56,983 nt of DNA from the NCBI GenBank assembly GCA_964648985.1, contig CAZYMS010000007.1, forward strand, positions 1 through 56,983, in the 5' to 3' direction. Both the position numbers and the translations under genes were made by a program. The notes under the pieces were generated by a model. The model searched no databases. It was not told the DNA's origin and was given only the letters and a program-made list of their open reading frames with translations. The stretch is from JAEUSE01 sp964648985. Its GTDB lineage: Bacteria > Patescibacteriota > Doudnabacteria > UBA920. Every line of letters starts with the position of its first letter. Position 1 is the stretch's first letter. Shown here one piece after another: positions 32,315 through 41,442 of the stretch.

Positions 32315-35053
32315 ATGAATTTCATGAAGTTTAAAAAAGCTGCGTCCATAGCGGTGGCGGTATTCCTCCTAGGAGCAACTACCATGGTAGGTGCTGCCCC
32401 AGCGTTTGCTGCTGGACCAAACTTAATTGCAAACCCTTCTCTAGAAACAGCATCTGGAAGCCTTCCCGCGAGCTGGCAAAAAGGTGGTTTTGGTAATAAC
32501 ACTACCGTGTTTACTTATCCTGTTGCAGGTATAGACGGCACCAACGCTGCTAAGGTAGCCATGACCGCGCGTACCGGTGGCGACGCAAAGTGGTTTTTTA
32601 ATGATGTAACTATAACTCCAGGAAAGAGCTACACTTTTTCCAATCAGTACAAGTCCACTGTGGCAACTAAGCTTGTTGCTCGCTACACTTCTAGTTCGAA
32701 TGTACTGAGCTATATAGACATGGGGACCGTTGCTTCATCTGCAAATGCTTGGAAAACTTTTAGCTATACTTTTACCGCACCAGCGGGTAGCGCAAAGATG
32801 ACCGTGTTTCACCTAATCGCTGCAGTAGGGGAACTTACCACCGATGCGTATTCACTCACAGAAAATACGGCCGGCTCTGATACAACTGCTCCGACCATTA
32901 CTCTAACTGCACCGGCTGCAAACGCAACTGTTTCTAATACGGTAACTTTGACCGCAACAGCAACCGATAACGTTGCCGTTACCGGTGTTCAGTTTATGAT
33001 TGATGGTACAGATGTTGGCGCTGAAGACACTACCTCTCCATATAGTTTTGCTTGGGATTCCAAAACAGTTTCAAATGGCAGCCATACTGTATCTGCAAAA
33101 GCACGCGATGCAGCAGGGAACACAACGACCACTACCCCAACAAACATAACAGTTTCTAACACTGTTCCTGACACCACTGCGCCTGTGGCGACACTTACAG
33201 CACCTGCTGCAAATGCAACCATTTCCGGTACAGTAAATCTTACTGCAACAGTAACCGATAACGTTGCCGTTACTGGTGTTCAGTTTATAGTAGACGGCGC
33301 GAACTTTGGCAGCGAACTTACGAGCTCTCCGTATGCTGCAGTGCTCGATACTACTACACTGACCAATGGTCCTCACACCATTGCTGTAGCAGCTCATGAT
33401 GCTGCAAATAACTCGCACACCACTACTGCTATTACCGTAACTGTTTCTAACACCGTAACTCCTCCTGCAACAAACCTCATTGCTAACCACTCTTTGGAAA
33501 TGGCAACAGGCAGTGTTCCTACAAACTGGGCAAAAGGTAGCTGGGGTACGAACAATGCCACCTTTACCTATCCAGCTACTGGCATAGACGGCGCAAAAGC
33601 AGCTAAGATTACCATGACCAGCTATACCGATGGTGATGCAAAGTGGTTCTTTGATGATGTAGCCATTACTCCAGGGAAAAACTATGTATTTTCTAGTCAG
33701 TACAAATCCACCGTTCCAACAACCATCCTTGCACGGTATACCAATGCAGACGCCAGTGTAACGTATGTTGAGTACGCAGACCTCCTTCCCACTGATAATC
33801 AGTGGACGGCGTTCTCTCATGAATTCACAGTGCCAGCTGGTGTGGCCAAAGTTACTGTGTTTCACTTAATCGCTGGAGTAGGGGAGTTGACCATAGACAA
33901 CTACGCTCTCGGTGATCAGTCTAATAATACATCCGCTTTCTTCTCGCAAGGCATAGTTAGTTTTACCTTTGATGATGGTTGGATTTCTCATTTTGATGAG
34001 GCCCGTCCAATACTGAATGCCGCTGGCGTTAAGGGTTCGTTCTATATTATTACCGATCCTATGAATCAGGTAGTAGAACCTAATCGTATTACAAACGGTG
34101 CCCTTGAGACTGATGGCGGCTCAGGTAGCCCGGCAAGTTGGCAGAAGAGCAGCTGGGGTACTAACACTGCTGTATTCACATATCCAACGGCTGGTAAAGC
34201 AGGGAATGGCGCAAAAGTTGCCATGACCAGCTATACCGATGGTGATGCAAAATGGTACTTTAATGATGTAGCAATAGTTGGCAACGCCCAGTACCGCTTT
34301 AGGAACAATTACAAGAGCACCGTACCGACTACTATTACTGCTCGTTTTACCATGGCAGATAATACGGTTGCATATCGCGACCTAGGAGTATTGGCCAGCA
34401 GCGGTAATGCGTGGGCTGTAAGCGATATTCCATTTACGGCGCCAGCAAATGTTCAGAGCGTAACCATATTCCATCACATTGCAAGTGTCGGAGAGCTTAC
34501 AATAGACAATGCCCAGCTAACACTGTATGCAATTTACTTGACTCCGGAACAGGTGCTACAGCTTCAAGCAGAGGGCCACGAAGTCGGTGGGCATACAAAG
34601 ACACACCCGGATCTAACTACGCTTACTATCCAACAAGCAACAGATGAAATTGCCGGCTCACGCGCTGCGCTGCAGAACATTGGTATTACCTCGCTTAAAA
34701 CATTTGTGTACCCATACGGTGCGGCAAATCAAACAGTGGAGCAAATAACTAAGAACGCTGGTTGGCTTGCGGCTCGCACTGTTGAGAGCGGATACAATAC
34801 CAAAATTACTAATCGCTACGCCCTTCGGGTACAGAATGTTGGTGTAAGTACCACTTTGGCAGATGTGCAAGGATGGGTGACGACCGCAGCAGCAGACCAT
34901 ACGTGGCTTATACTGGTATTTCACCAGGTGGACTTAAGCGGCGATACATACGGCACTACGCCTGCTCTATTCCAGCAAATGGTAGACTTCGTAAAAACAC
35001 AGCCAGTACAAATTCGAACCATGGGCGATGTTCAGTCTGAACTTAACCCATAA
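32315..35053 (+). CDS. secreted polysaccharide deacetylase (NodB) with three binding modules and two Ig-like domains, one module inside the catalytic domain
   Basis: 912 residues. Signal peptide about 1-32 (ending PAFAA). Three similar beta-sandwich modules begin NLIANPSLE, NLIANHSLE and ITNGALE; two Ig-like domains (DTTAPTITLTAPAANATVS; DTTAPVATLTAPAANATIS) separate the first two. The NodB domain starts VSFTFDDGWISHFDEA (Asp553, Asp554) and resumes GHEVGGHTKTHPD (His760, His764), FVYPYGA and ILVFHQV. The third module (about 590-738) is inserted between motifs 1 and 2. Expected to remove acetyl groups from amino-sugar polymers at the cell surface, with the GT2 upstream. Confidence 0.88.
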   Translation: MNFMKFKKAASIAVAVFLLGATTMVGAAPAFAAGPNLIANPSLETASGSLPASWQKGGFGNNTTVFTYPVAGIDGTNAAKVAMTARTGGDAKWFFNDVTITPGKSYTFSNQYKSTVATKLVARYTSSSNVLSYIDMGTVASSANAWKTFSYTFTAPAGSAKMTVFHLIAAVGELTTDAYSLTENTAGSDTTAPTITLTAPAANATVSNTVTLTATATDNVAVTGVQFMIDGTDVGAEDTTSPYSFAWDSKTVSNGSHTVSAKARDAAGNTTTTTPTNITVSNTVPDTTAPVATLTAPAANATISGTVNLTATVTDNVAVTGVQFIVDGANFGSELTSSPYAAVLDTTTLTNGPHTIAVAAHDAANNSHTTTAITVTVSNTVTPPATNLIANHSLEMATGSVPTNWAKGSWGTNNATFTYPATGIDGAKAAKITMTSYTDGDAKWFFDDVAITPGKNYVFSSQYKSTVPTTILARYTNADASVTYVEYADLLPTDNQWTAFSHEFTVPAGVAKVTVFHLIAGVGELTIDNYALGDQSNNTSAFFSQGIVSFTFDDGWISHFDEARPILNAAGVKGSFYIITDPMNQVVEPNRITNGALETDGGSGSPASWQKSSWGTNTAVFTYPTAGKAGNGAKVAMTSYTDGDAKWYFNDVAIVGNAQYRFRNNYKSTVPTTITARFTMADNTVAYRDLGVLASSGNAWAVSDIPFTAPANVQSVTIFHHIASVGELTIDNAQLTLYAIYLTPEQVLQLQAEGHEVGGHTKTHPDLTTLTIQQATDEIAGSRAALQNIGITSLKTFVYPYGAANQTVEQITKNAGWLAARTVESGYNTKITNRYALRVQNVGVSTTLADVQGWVTTAAADHTWLILVFHQVDLSGDTYGTTPALFQQMVDFVKTQPVQIRTMGDVQSELNP

Positions 35054-35061
35054 TTGACGAG

Positions 35062-35094
35062 AAACCGCTTCATATACAGGAGGCGGTTTTTCTT
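35062..35094 (+). terminator. intrinsic terminator
   Basis: Stem AAACCGC/GCGGTTT with a 14-nt loop, then TTCTTT. Confidence 0.8.
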
Positions 35095-35161
35095 TAACAT
35101 GGCTGGGGAAAAAACTAAAATTTTCTTGTAATTAAGCGCAGATGAAGTATTCGAAACTTTC

Positions 35162-35190
35162 TTGCAATTTTGGTCAAAAAATGCTATGGT
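35162..35190 (+). promoter_or_regulatory. promoter of LPXTG surface protein
   Basis: TTGCAA (35162-35167), 17-nt spacer, TATGGT (35185-35190); leader of about 67 nt. Confidence 0.65.
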
Positions 35191-35263
35191 AAGTGGTAAC
35201 ATTGCTTTATCGCAGTTATATATTTTGTTTAATTAACAGGTCCGAAGTGGCCTTGAAGAATCT

Positions 35264-37876
35264 ATGAAGTACTTAGTATCGCCCCGCTTGCGCAGAGCTC
35301 TGGCACTCGCACTTTCGCTCGTCATAGCATTGCAAATGTCTGCTGCACGCTTTGCCGTTGCTGCAGATGAAACAACTCCTCTCACTGACGAAGTTCAGAG
35401 CCAGGAACAAGGTTCTACTGATCTTAAACTTTTTGTGCATAAAAAGGAAGCGGATCTTGGTATAACTAAAACAGTTGACGAGCCCTTGCCAAACATCGGT
35501 GGTGCTATTACTTACAGCCTGAGCGTTACCAATGCTGGACCAGATGACGCTACTGGTGTTGAAGTAAGCGATGTCCTTCCAGATGGTGTAACTTTTGTTT
35601 CCGCTGACCCAGCCGCTGAATATAACAGCGCTACCGGAGTTTGGACTATTGGCGACCTGGCAAATGGCGCAGTAGCACTTTTAGATATAAATGTAACAGC
35701 AAACCTTGATGCAGGGGATACTGCACCGGTGAATACCGCTACAGTAACTTCAGATACGAAAGACCCTAACTGGGATAACAACACCGCAAGCGTAACTGTT
35801 GAAATAGGTATTCCCGCCGTAGTAGTAGATGAACCCTTGGCTCCTTGTGTTGAAGGTCCTGCTCATGTCAACGAAGTGGTTGCAAGCACTCAGGGTACGC
35901 TCAATAACGGCGATGCAATTACCGATAGTGCTCGCACAAACCCTGCTAAAACGCTTGGCGCGGCAGACGGTGCATTCTTTTCCATCGGTAAAAATGGCGT
36001 TATAACCGACTCTATGGCAGGATATGCTATAGATGTTCCAGGAGTTGACCTCAGCATTCACGAAATTACCAATGGCCGCGACAGCTACCCAGAAGAACGT
36101 GCAAAGGTAGAAATAAGCCAAGATGGCTCTACCTGGTTTGTAGTTGGTACCGCAAGTGGTAAAGATGCAAGCGGTGTAAGCAGCTTTGACATAGCATCAA
36201 CGGGGCTGGATTGGTTTACCGTGGTGCGCGTAACCGAAACTACAGATTTTTCAATTCATGACGCAACAGCAGACGGATTCGATCTCGATGCCATAGATGC
36301 AACCTACCAGTCGTGCGTACTGGTTGACCCATCTAAAACTGCTACCTACAATAGCACTACGGGAACATTGCACTACGCAATTTCTTGGAATGTTAAGGGT
36401 GGTATTGCAAACGTAACATTGGTTGACGCACTTCCAACTGGTATAACCTATGTGGCTGGTTCTGCTGATAACGGCGGTACGTATGACAGTGGTACCCGGA
36501 CTCTTACTTGGGCACTTGGTTCTCACGTAGGCGGAGACAGCGGGGTAGTAAAGTTTGACGCTACCCTGGATGCAGCACTTGCTCTTAACCAGTGGGCAAG
36601 CAGCGTAACCTCTTTCACGCAAGGCACGGATGCTGACTTAGCTACTGCTGTAGACGCAGCGCGAAGCAACCCAGTACAGGCTCTTGGTCCTGCTGAGACT
36701 TCTGGCGCTCTCTACGATAACCCTCTTCCAGATTTCGCTGGCAAGTTCGTATCCCTTGGATTTACTAATAACCCTACCGGTGGTGAGCTCGTACTTGGTT
36801 TTGATCAAGATATTTATAACGGACCTGGCAATGACCTTCAAATATTTGAAGTTACCAGCGGTGACGTATATGGAAATGAGAGTGCAAAAATTGCGGTAAG
36901 TAACGATAACTCCACTTGGACCGATGTAGGTGTAGTAGTGCGTGATGGTGGCGTGGATTTGGGTTCTGTGACCAGCGCAAAGTACGTTCGCATAACTGAC
37001 ACTTCTAACAAAGCGGAGTTTGAACCAACTGCAGATGCATTCGATGTTGACGCAGTAAAAGCGTTACAGCTCGTACCAAACGTATGTAACGTAGTAAACA
37101 CCGCGCAGGCAAGCTGGACTGTATTTACCGATAATGTGCCCACAACCGCAACTCTGCCTGCAGTAGTCACAACGGTTATAAACAAGGATGCGTGTGACGA
37201 TTCCAGTGGCGGCGATGGGCAAGGCGGCGACGGTGGTTCAAATACAGGGACTGGCTCCATAACTGGTCTAGTATTTAACGACGCAAACAATAACGCTACT
37301 CTAGACGAAGGCGAGTCTTCTCTTTCAGGCTGGGTAGTATATCTCGACACGAACGATAACGGTATACTCGATGGCGGTGAGGTTTCTAAGACAACCGCAT
37401 CCCCATACTTGTTTACCGGACTCGCAGATGGTTCTTACAATGTTCGCGAAGTGCTACAGTCTGGCTGGGCGCAAACACTTCCAACCGCAGCAAATAACTC
37501 TAAATACGTAGTAGTTATCTCTGGCGGCAATGCCGTAACCAACAAAGACTTTGGTAACTACCAAACTCCTACTGGCGGTAATGGAGGCACAGGCGGTTCT
37601 TCCGGTGGCAGTACGCAAGGTACGACCTCTGTAGGAAGTGGGGGCGGTGCTAACGGCGGCGGGGGCGGATCTATTCCCACTCCGCAAGTACTTGGCGACT
37701 CTACCACAACCCCCTCAGACACTGGTTCTGGGATGGGCGGGGGTGCTCCTACCGGACAAGTACTAGGTGCAACCGAACTTCCTCGTACAGGAAATGGTAG
37801 CGCAGTGCTCTTGCTCGCACTTCTCGTAGGCGGTAGTGCAGCATGTGCACTTCGCAAGCTACGACAGGCATTGTAA
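35264..37876 (+). CDS. LPXTG-anchored surface protein with DUF11 and SdrD-B-like domains
   Basis: 870 residues. Signal peptide about 1-33 (ALALALSLVIALQMSAARFAVAA). A DUF11-type domain (ADLGITKTVDEPLPNIGGAI...SLSVTNAGPDDATGVEV) follows, then two discoidin-like segments, a second DUF11-like domain (NVTLVDALPTGITYVAG) and an SdrD-B-like domain (GSITGLVFNDANNNATLDEGE). A Gly/Ser-rich wall-spanning stretch precedes LPRTG at 839-843, a hydrophobic helix and the basic tail RKLRQAL. This is a classical sortase substrate, and a sortase-family gene is the next gene. Likely an adhesin or stalk protein. Confidence 0.9.
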   Translation: MKYLVSPRLRRALALALSLVIALQMSAARFAVAADETTPLTDEVQSQEQGSTDLKLFVHKKEADLGITKTVDEPLPNIGGAITYSLSVTNAGPDDATGVEVSDVLPDGVTFVSADPAAEYNSATGVWTIGDLANGAVALLDINVTANLDAGDTAPVNTATVTSDTKDPNWDNNTASVTVEIGIPAVVVDEPLAPCVEGPAHVNEVVASTQGTLNNGDAITDSARTNPAKTLGAADGAFFSIGKNGVITDSMAGYAIDVPGVDLSIHEITNGRDSYPEERAKVEISQDGSTWFVVGTASGKDASGVSSFDIASTGLDWFTVVRVTETTDFSIHDATADGFDLDAIDATYQSCVLVDPSKTATYNSTTGTLHYAISWNVKGGIANVTLVDALPTGITYVAGSADNGGTYDSGTRTLTWALGSHVGGDSGVVKFDATLDAALALNQWASSVTSFTQGTDADLATAVDAARSNPVQALGPAETSGALYDNPLPDFAGKFVSLGFTNNPTGGELVLGFDQDIYNGPGNDLQIFEVTSGDVYGNESAKIAVSNDNSTWTDVGVVVRDGGVDLGSVTSAKYVRITDTSNKAEFEPTADAFDVDAVKALQLVPNVCNVVNTAQASWTVFTDNVPTTATLPAVVTTVINKDACDDSSGGDGQGGDGGSNTGTGSITGLVFNDANNNATLDEGESSLSGWVVYLDTNDNGILDGGEVSKTTASPYLFTGLADGSYNVREVLQSGWAQTLPTAANNSKYVVVISGGNAVTNKDFGNYQTPTGGNGGTGGSSGGSTQGTTSVGSGGGANGGGGGSIPTPQVLGDSTTTPSDTGSGMGGGAPTGQVLGATELPRTGNGSAVLLLALLVGGSAACALRKLRQAL

Positions 37877-37887
37877 AACATGGGGCA

Positions 37888-37979
37888 ACATGTAACATGT
37901 AACAAGAAAATCAAACACGGAAAGCTATGCTTTCCGTGTTTTTTTATATGCTATGTGTTACATGATATATGTTACATGC
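37888..37979. repeat. stuttered inverted repeat around the LPXTG gene terminator
   Basis: Left ACATGTAACATGTAAC (37888-37903), right GTTACATGATATATGTTACATG. The left arm is an exact reverse-complement match to 11133-11148 inside the fusion gene. Confidence 0.75.
37913..37946 (+). terminator. intrinsic terminator
   Basis: Perfect 12-bp stem AAACACGGAAAG/CTTTCCGTGTTT with loop CTATG and a T-tract. Nested inside the ACATGTAAC arms. Confidence 0.92.
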
Positions 37980-38021
37980 TCAACTTTGCTGTTTGGGGCT
38001 GAATTTGGTACTGTTAGAGTA

Positions 38022-38122
38022 GTCGTCAAAGGTCGTAACGTCTTCATGTCGAATATTATAAAATCTCGATAGGGTTATTCTCCTGGCGTTTGACGTTATA
38101 GACATGAAGACATTCGACAATT
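38022..38122. repeat. inverted repeat with GTCTTCATGTC arms before the sortase gene
   Basis: GTCTTCATGTC (38040-38050) pairs perfectly with GACATGAAGAC (38101-38111). Flanking GTCGTCAAAGGTCGTAACG and GTTTGACGTTATA extend the pairing. The same word forms the arms at 30224. Confidence 0.75.
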
Positions 38123-38130
38123 TACTTCTT

Positions 38131-38871
38131 ATGCCCAAAATTTCTGTTATGAATCTATCTCGTAACACAGGAAAAGATGTACCACTTCGAAAACGTACCG
38201 TGACCACACAAGCAGAGAAGAAGCAGGGAGCCACACCCTTACAAAAAGAGAAAATAACTCTGCGTGCTGCTATTAAACTTCTCGTGTGGGTAAGTGCTTT
38301 GAGCGTTATATGTTTAAGTATCCTAAACTGGGGATTTATCTCTGCGCGTGTTTCTTTCTTTTTACATAAGCCAAATTCAGCTACTGTAATTCGGCCAAAG
38401 TCTGAGCCAGTGCTGCCTTCAGAAGGAAGCTGGCCCAAAGATACACTCGCTATTCCAAGTCTCGGTATAAGCGCTCCTGTTATATATAACGTGGAGCAAA
38501 GCGAAGATGCATTTCAAGTAGCTCTGCAAAGGGGTGTGGTACACTATCCAGGCAGTGGCTTGCCGGGAGAAGTAGGAAATGTCTATATATTTGGTCATTC
38601 TTCCGATTATGCCTGGAGTAAAGGAGAGTTTAAGTCCGTCTTCGCAGTACTACCTAAAATAGAAAAAGGTGCGGAAATAAAACTCACCGACAGTAAAGGT
38701 TTTATGTACACTTACTTAGTAACTAACCAATTTGTGGTAGGACCAAAGGATGTGAGTGTACTCAGTCAGGATACTAAAGGTAAACGCATGCTTACCGTAC
38801 AAACTTCGTACCCCATCGGCACTGCTTTGAAGCGGTACGTAGTGCAAGCAGAACTCCGGCAGTCGGATTAG
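38131..38871 (+). CDS. sortase-family protein with Ser in place of the catalytic Cys
   Basis: 247 residues from the ATG at 38131; an ATG at 38104 lies inside the repeat. One membrane anchor near 60-82 (LLVWVSALSVICLSILNW), then the sortase beta-barrel: LAIPSLGISAPVIYNV, GNVYIFGHSSDYAW with catalytic His156, and LTVQTSYPIGTALKRYVV where Arg235 is kept but the TCxP Cys is Ser226 (codon TCG). It directly follows the LPRTG protein. Either it works poorly or differently with Ser, or it is inactive, or two bases are mis-called (TCG for TGC). Confidence 0.85.
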   Translation: MPKISVMNLSRNTGKDVPLRKRTVTTQAEKKQGATPLQKEKITLRAAIKLLVWVSALSVICLSILNWGFISARVSFFLHKPNSATVIRPKSEPVLPSEGSWPKDTLAIPSLGISAPVIYNVEQSEDAFQVALQRGVVHYPGSGLPGEVGNVYIFGHSSDYAWSKGEFKSVFAVLPKIEKGAEIKLTDSKGFMYTYLVTNQFVVGPKDVSVLSQDTKGKRMLTVQTSYPIGTALKRYVVQAELRQSD

Positions 38872-38885
38872 AGCAGATAAGGTGT

Positions 38886-38985
38886 GCATGGTAGGTGGCG
38901 GCCAGTATAGAGTATAGTAATAAGTCTGGGGTGTTTAAGCCGTGTAGCTATATGACCAACTACCACACCACCAGACATAACCAAC
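38886..38985. repeat. imperfect hairpin repeat with GGTGGCGGCCAGT word
   Basis: Left GGTAGGTGGCGGCCAGTATAG, in two overlapping parts GGTAGGTGGCGG and GGCGGCCAGTATAG; right CAACTACCACACCACC and AACCAACAACC. Shares GTGGCGGCCAGT.TAG with 53219. It fills the space between sortase and ABC ATPase. Confidence 0.55.
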
Positions 38986-38997
38986 AACCTATGTAAT

Positions 38998-39711
38998 ATG
39001 TTAATAGAAATTAAAGATCTTAAAAAAGACTACGTAAACGATGAAGTAATAACTCCGGTTCTCCATGGGGTCAGTTTTACTATTGAAGAAGGGGAGTTTG
39101 TGGCCATAATGGGACCTTCTGGGAGTGGTAAGTCTACCCTCATGCACATACTCGGATTTTTAGACAGGTCCACGAGCGGGACATATAAGTTCGAAGGGAA
39201 AAATACTACCACATTTACCGATGAAGAGCTTGCCCGCATTCGCAACGAGCGGGTGGGCTTTGTATTTCAGGCATTTAACTTATTAGCCCGAACGACTGTT
39301 TTAGATAACGTAAAGCTCCCGCTTATTTACGGAACAAAAAAGAACCAAGATCAGCTTGCGAAAAAAGCGCTCGAATCTGTGGGGCTTAGTCATCGATTGG
39401 ACTTTTATACCAACCAAATTTCCGGTGGGGAAAAACAACGTGTGGCCATAGCCCGCGCCCTTGCCACTGACCCTGCGGTCATATTTGCCGACGAACCAAC
39501 GGGGAACCTGGACTCTAAGAGCGGTAATACTGTTATGCATATTCTGCAACGACTCAATGACGAAGGTAAAACTATCATCCTCGTAACTCACGAAATGGAT
39601 ACTGCTGAACACGCAAAACGCCTAATAAAAGTTAAGGATGGCACCATAGTGAGTGATGAAAAGATTAAACATAGAACCATTGCAAAAGCAGAAGGAGAAT
39701 TGGTGAAATAG
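38998..39711 (+). CDS. ABC transporter ATPase, MacB/LolD type
   Basis: 237 residues. Walker A GPSGSGKS at 39-46, Q-loop FQAFNLL, signature ISGGEKQRV at 141-149, Walker B VIFADEP at 161-167 and switch His in LVTHEMDTAEHA. The LARTTVLDNVKLPL segment is typical of the MacB/LolD group, which pairs with FtsX-like permeases for export or mechanotransmission. Two such permeases follow, each after an IVP gene. Confidence 0.95.
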   Translation: MLIEIKDLKKDYVNDEVITPVLHGVSFTIEEGEFVAIMGPSGSGKSTLMHILGFLDRSTSGTYKFEGKNTTTFTDEELARIRNERVGFVFQAFNLLARTTVLDNVKLPLIYGTKKNQDQLAKKALESVGLSHRLDFYTNQISGGEKQRVAIARALATDPAVIFADEPTGNLDSKSGNTVMHILQRLNDEGKTIILVTHEMDTAEHAKRLIKVKDGTIVSDEKIKHRTIAKAEGELVK

Positions 39712-39743
39712 CTTGTAGGATTTAGGAATTAGGTTGTAGAAAT

Positions 39744-40183
39744 ATGCCCATAGAGTCGTATAAAGATTTAATAGTATGGCAAAAATCAATACAACTTGTG
39801 TTGTTAATTTACGAGCTCACTGAANNNNNNNNNNNNNNNNNNNNNNNNNNNNNNNNNNNNNNNNNNNNNNNNNNNNNNNNNNNNNNNNNNNNNNNNNNNN
39901 NNNNNNNNNNNNNNNNNNNNNNNNCCTTACTTCTCAAATGCGCCGATGCGCGGTTTCTGTACCATCAAATATAGCTGAAGGCAGAAGACGCAGCACGAGA
40001 AAAGATTTCGGGCATTTTATTAGCATTGCTTTTGGCTCAGGTTCAGAATTAGAGACTCAACTGGTTATATGCAAACAACTGCCCTTCAGTGCCAATTTTG
40101 ATTACACAGGTATTGACGCACTTCTAAATGAAGTTATGAAGATGCTGAACATTCTCCTGATTAAGCTACAAGCTAACTCCTAA
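39744..40183 (+). CDS. four-helix-bundle IVP (23S intervening-sequence protein) family, interrupted by N gap
   Basis: The reading begins SYKDLIVWQKSIQLVLLIYELTE, then 100 Ns, then LTSQMRRCAVSVPSNIAEGR and FGSGSELETQL. This is the S23/IVP family, whose normal length is about 115-125 residues. In homologues only about nine residues separate the two parts, so the real gap is near 25-30 nt; the base before LTSQ is C, consistent with a Gly codon end. The gene is therefore probably intact. Family function unknown; first seen encoded in 23S rRNA intervening sequences. Confidence 0.85.
39825..39924. other. 100-N scaffold gap inside the IVP gene
   Basis: Flanks are not duplicated. Family alignment from memory predicts about 25-30 missing nt, so the 100 Ns are a placeholder. 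Confidence 0.75.
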
Positions 40184-40200
40184 ATCCTAATTCCTCTTTT

Positions 40201-41442
40201 GTGAAATTCATCGGTGAAATAAAACTGGTAGTTAAAGGATTGCTCAGCCGCAAAGGGCGGTCGTTTTTGACGATACTCGGAATCGTGATTGGTGTTGCTG
40301 GGGTTATTACCATTATTTCACTTGGAGCAGGTGCGCAAAGTTTAGTATTGTCGCAACTCACATCGCTCGGGAGTAACTTAGTGGGCATATTGCCCGGTAA
40401 ATCAAACGAAACAGGACCACCGGCTGCAGTGTTTGGCGTACAGATAACTACACTCACACTTGATGATGCTCATGCACTACTTAATAACCCACGGCTACCA
40501 CACGTAGCTGCTGTTGCCGCATTTGCAAGGGGAAGCGCAACTGTTGTGTGGAGAAATAAAGATGTAGACACAAGTTTTACCGCGACGGAAGGAAGCTTGC
40601 CGGACGTGCAGAATACACCAATTGCACAAGGACGGTTTTTTGACGAACGCGAAGAACGAAGCGGTGCAAATGTAATTGTGCTAGGGTGGGATGTAAAGAA
40701 TGAACTGTTTGACACTCAAGACCCAATTGGCCAAGTGGTAAAAATCAAAAATATACCATTTGAAGTTATTGGTGTTACCAAAAAGCAGGGGACTGTGGCA
40801 TTCCAGAATCAGGATGACCAAGTGTATATACCGTTGTCCATTGGGCAAAAGCAATTACTCGGTATTAATTACCTACAGTTTATACGTGCCCGCGTAGACC
40901 AAACTGCATACGTAAAGTCGACCATTGCAGATATAGAACAAATACTCAAAGAGCGGCATCATATTCGAACAGATGCGGAGATAGATTATTCTGTGCGCGA
41001 CTTGGCCGATGCCATAAAACTTATTGGTAGTATTACTGACGCCCTTAAATACTTTCTCGCTGCTATGGCGGCGCTAAGTTTAGTAGTGGGCGGAATAGGA
41101 ATAATGAATATTATGCTGGTAACGGTAGCGGAACGTACCCGTGAAATAGGGCTGCGAAAAGCAGTAGGTGCTACAAATGCCAACATCCGCAATCAATTCT
41201 TACTTGAATCCAGCACAGTCACACTCCTTGGGGGTATTATTGGCATCATAATAGGTTCTCTCTTAGCATATGGGGCAGCTCTTGGTGCGCGCTATGCAGG
41301 CTATACATGGGACTTTGTTATTTCACCGGTATCAATTATTGTTGCAGTAGGAGTCTCGGTCGCAGTTGGCGTTGTATTCGGCTACTACCCCGCGCGAAAA
41401 GCAGCGAAGTTAAACCCAATAGAGGCATTGCGTTATGAGTGA
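40201..41442 (+). CDS. FtsX-like ABC permease, MacB type (1)
   Basis: 413 residues from a GTG at 40201. Helix 1 (FLTILGIVIGVAGVITIISLG), a long extracytoplasmic MacB_PCD domain (about 50-265), then three helices including LSLVVGGIGIMNIMLVTVAERTREIGLRKAVGA, a hallmark block. Ends PARKAAKLNPIEALRYE, as in the other permease. Paired with the ATPase upstream. Substrate unknown; in CPR cells such exporters are thought to move peptides or envelope components. Confidence 0.92.
   Translation: MKFIGEIKLVVKGLLSRKGRSFLTILGIVIGVAGVITIISLGAGAQSLVLSQLTSLGSNLVGILPGKSNETGPPAAVFGVQITTLTLDDAHALLNNPRLPHVAAVAAFARGSATVVWRNKDVDTSFTATEGSLPDVQNTPIAQGRFFDEREERSGANVIVLGWDVKNELFDTQDPIGQVVKIKNIPFEVIGVTKKQGTVAFQNQDDQVYIPLSIGQKQLLGINYLQFIRARVDQTAYVKSTIADIEQILKERHHIRTDAEIDYSVRDLADAIKLIGSITDALKYFLAAMAALSLVVGGIGIMNIMLVTVAERTREIGLRKAVGATNANIRNQFLLESSTVTLLGGIIGIIIGSLLAYGAALGARYAGYTWDFVISPVSIIVAVGVSVAVGVVFGYYPARKAAKLNPIEALRYE

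Larger units (their letters stand above)
39716..40189. mobile_element. inverted-repeat element carrying an IVP gene, copy 1
   Basis: The left arm (39716-39739) and right arm (40166-40189) are inverted and match at 22 of 24 positions. Each arm is built of TAGGATTTAGGA/TTAGG-type words. The left arm starts 5 nt after the ATPase stop and the right arm contains the IVP stop. The enclosed gene fills the element. It sits between two co-oriented exporter genes. Mobility is inferred from structure only. Confidence 0.6.

Noticed and set aside
33071..33865. 264-residue open frame on the minus strand
   Set aside because: It lies wholly antisense to the repetitive Ig-like and binding modules of the deacetylase gene. 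Its translation is Cys-rich with no SD, promoter or domain, as expected for a shadow frame.
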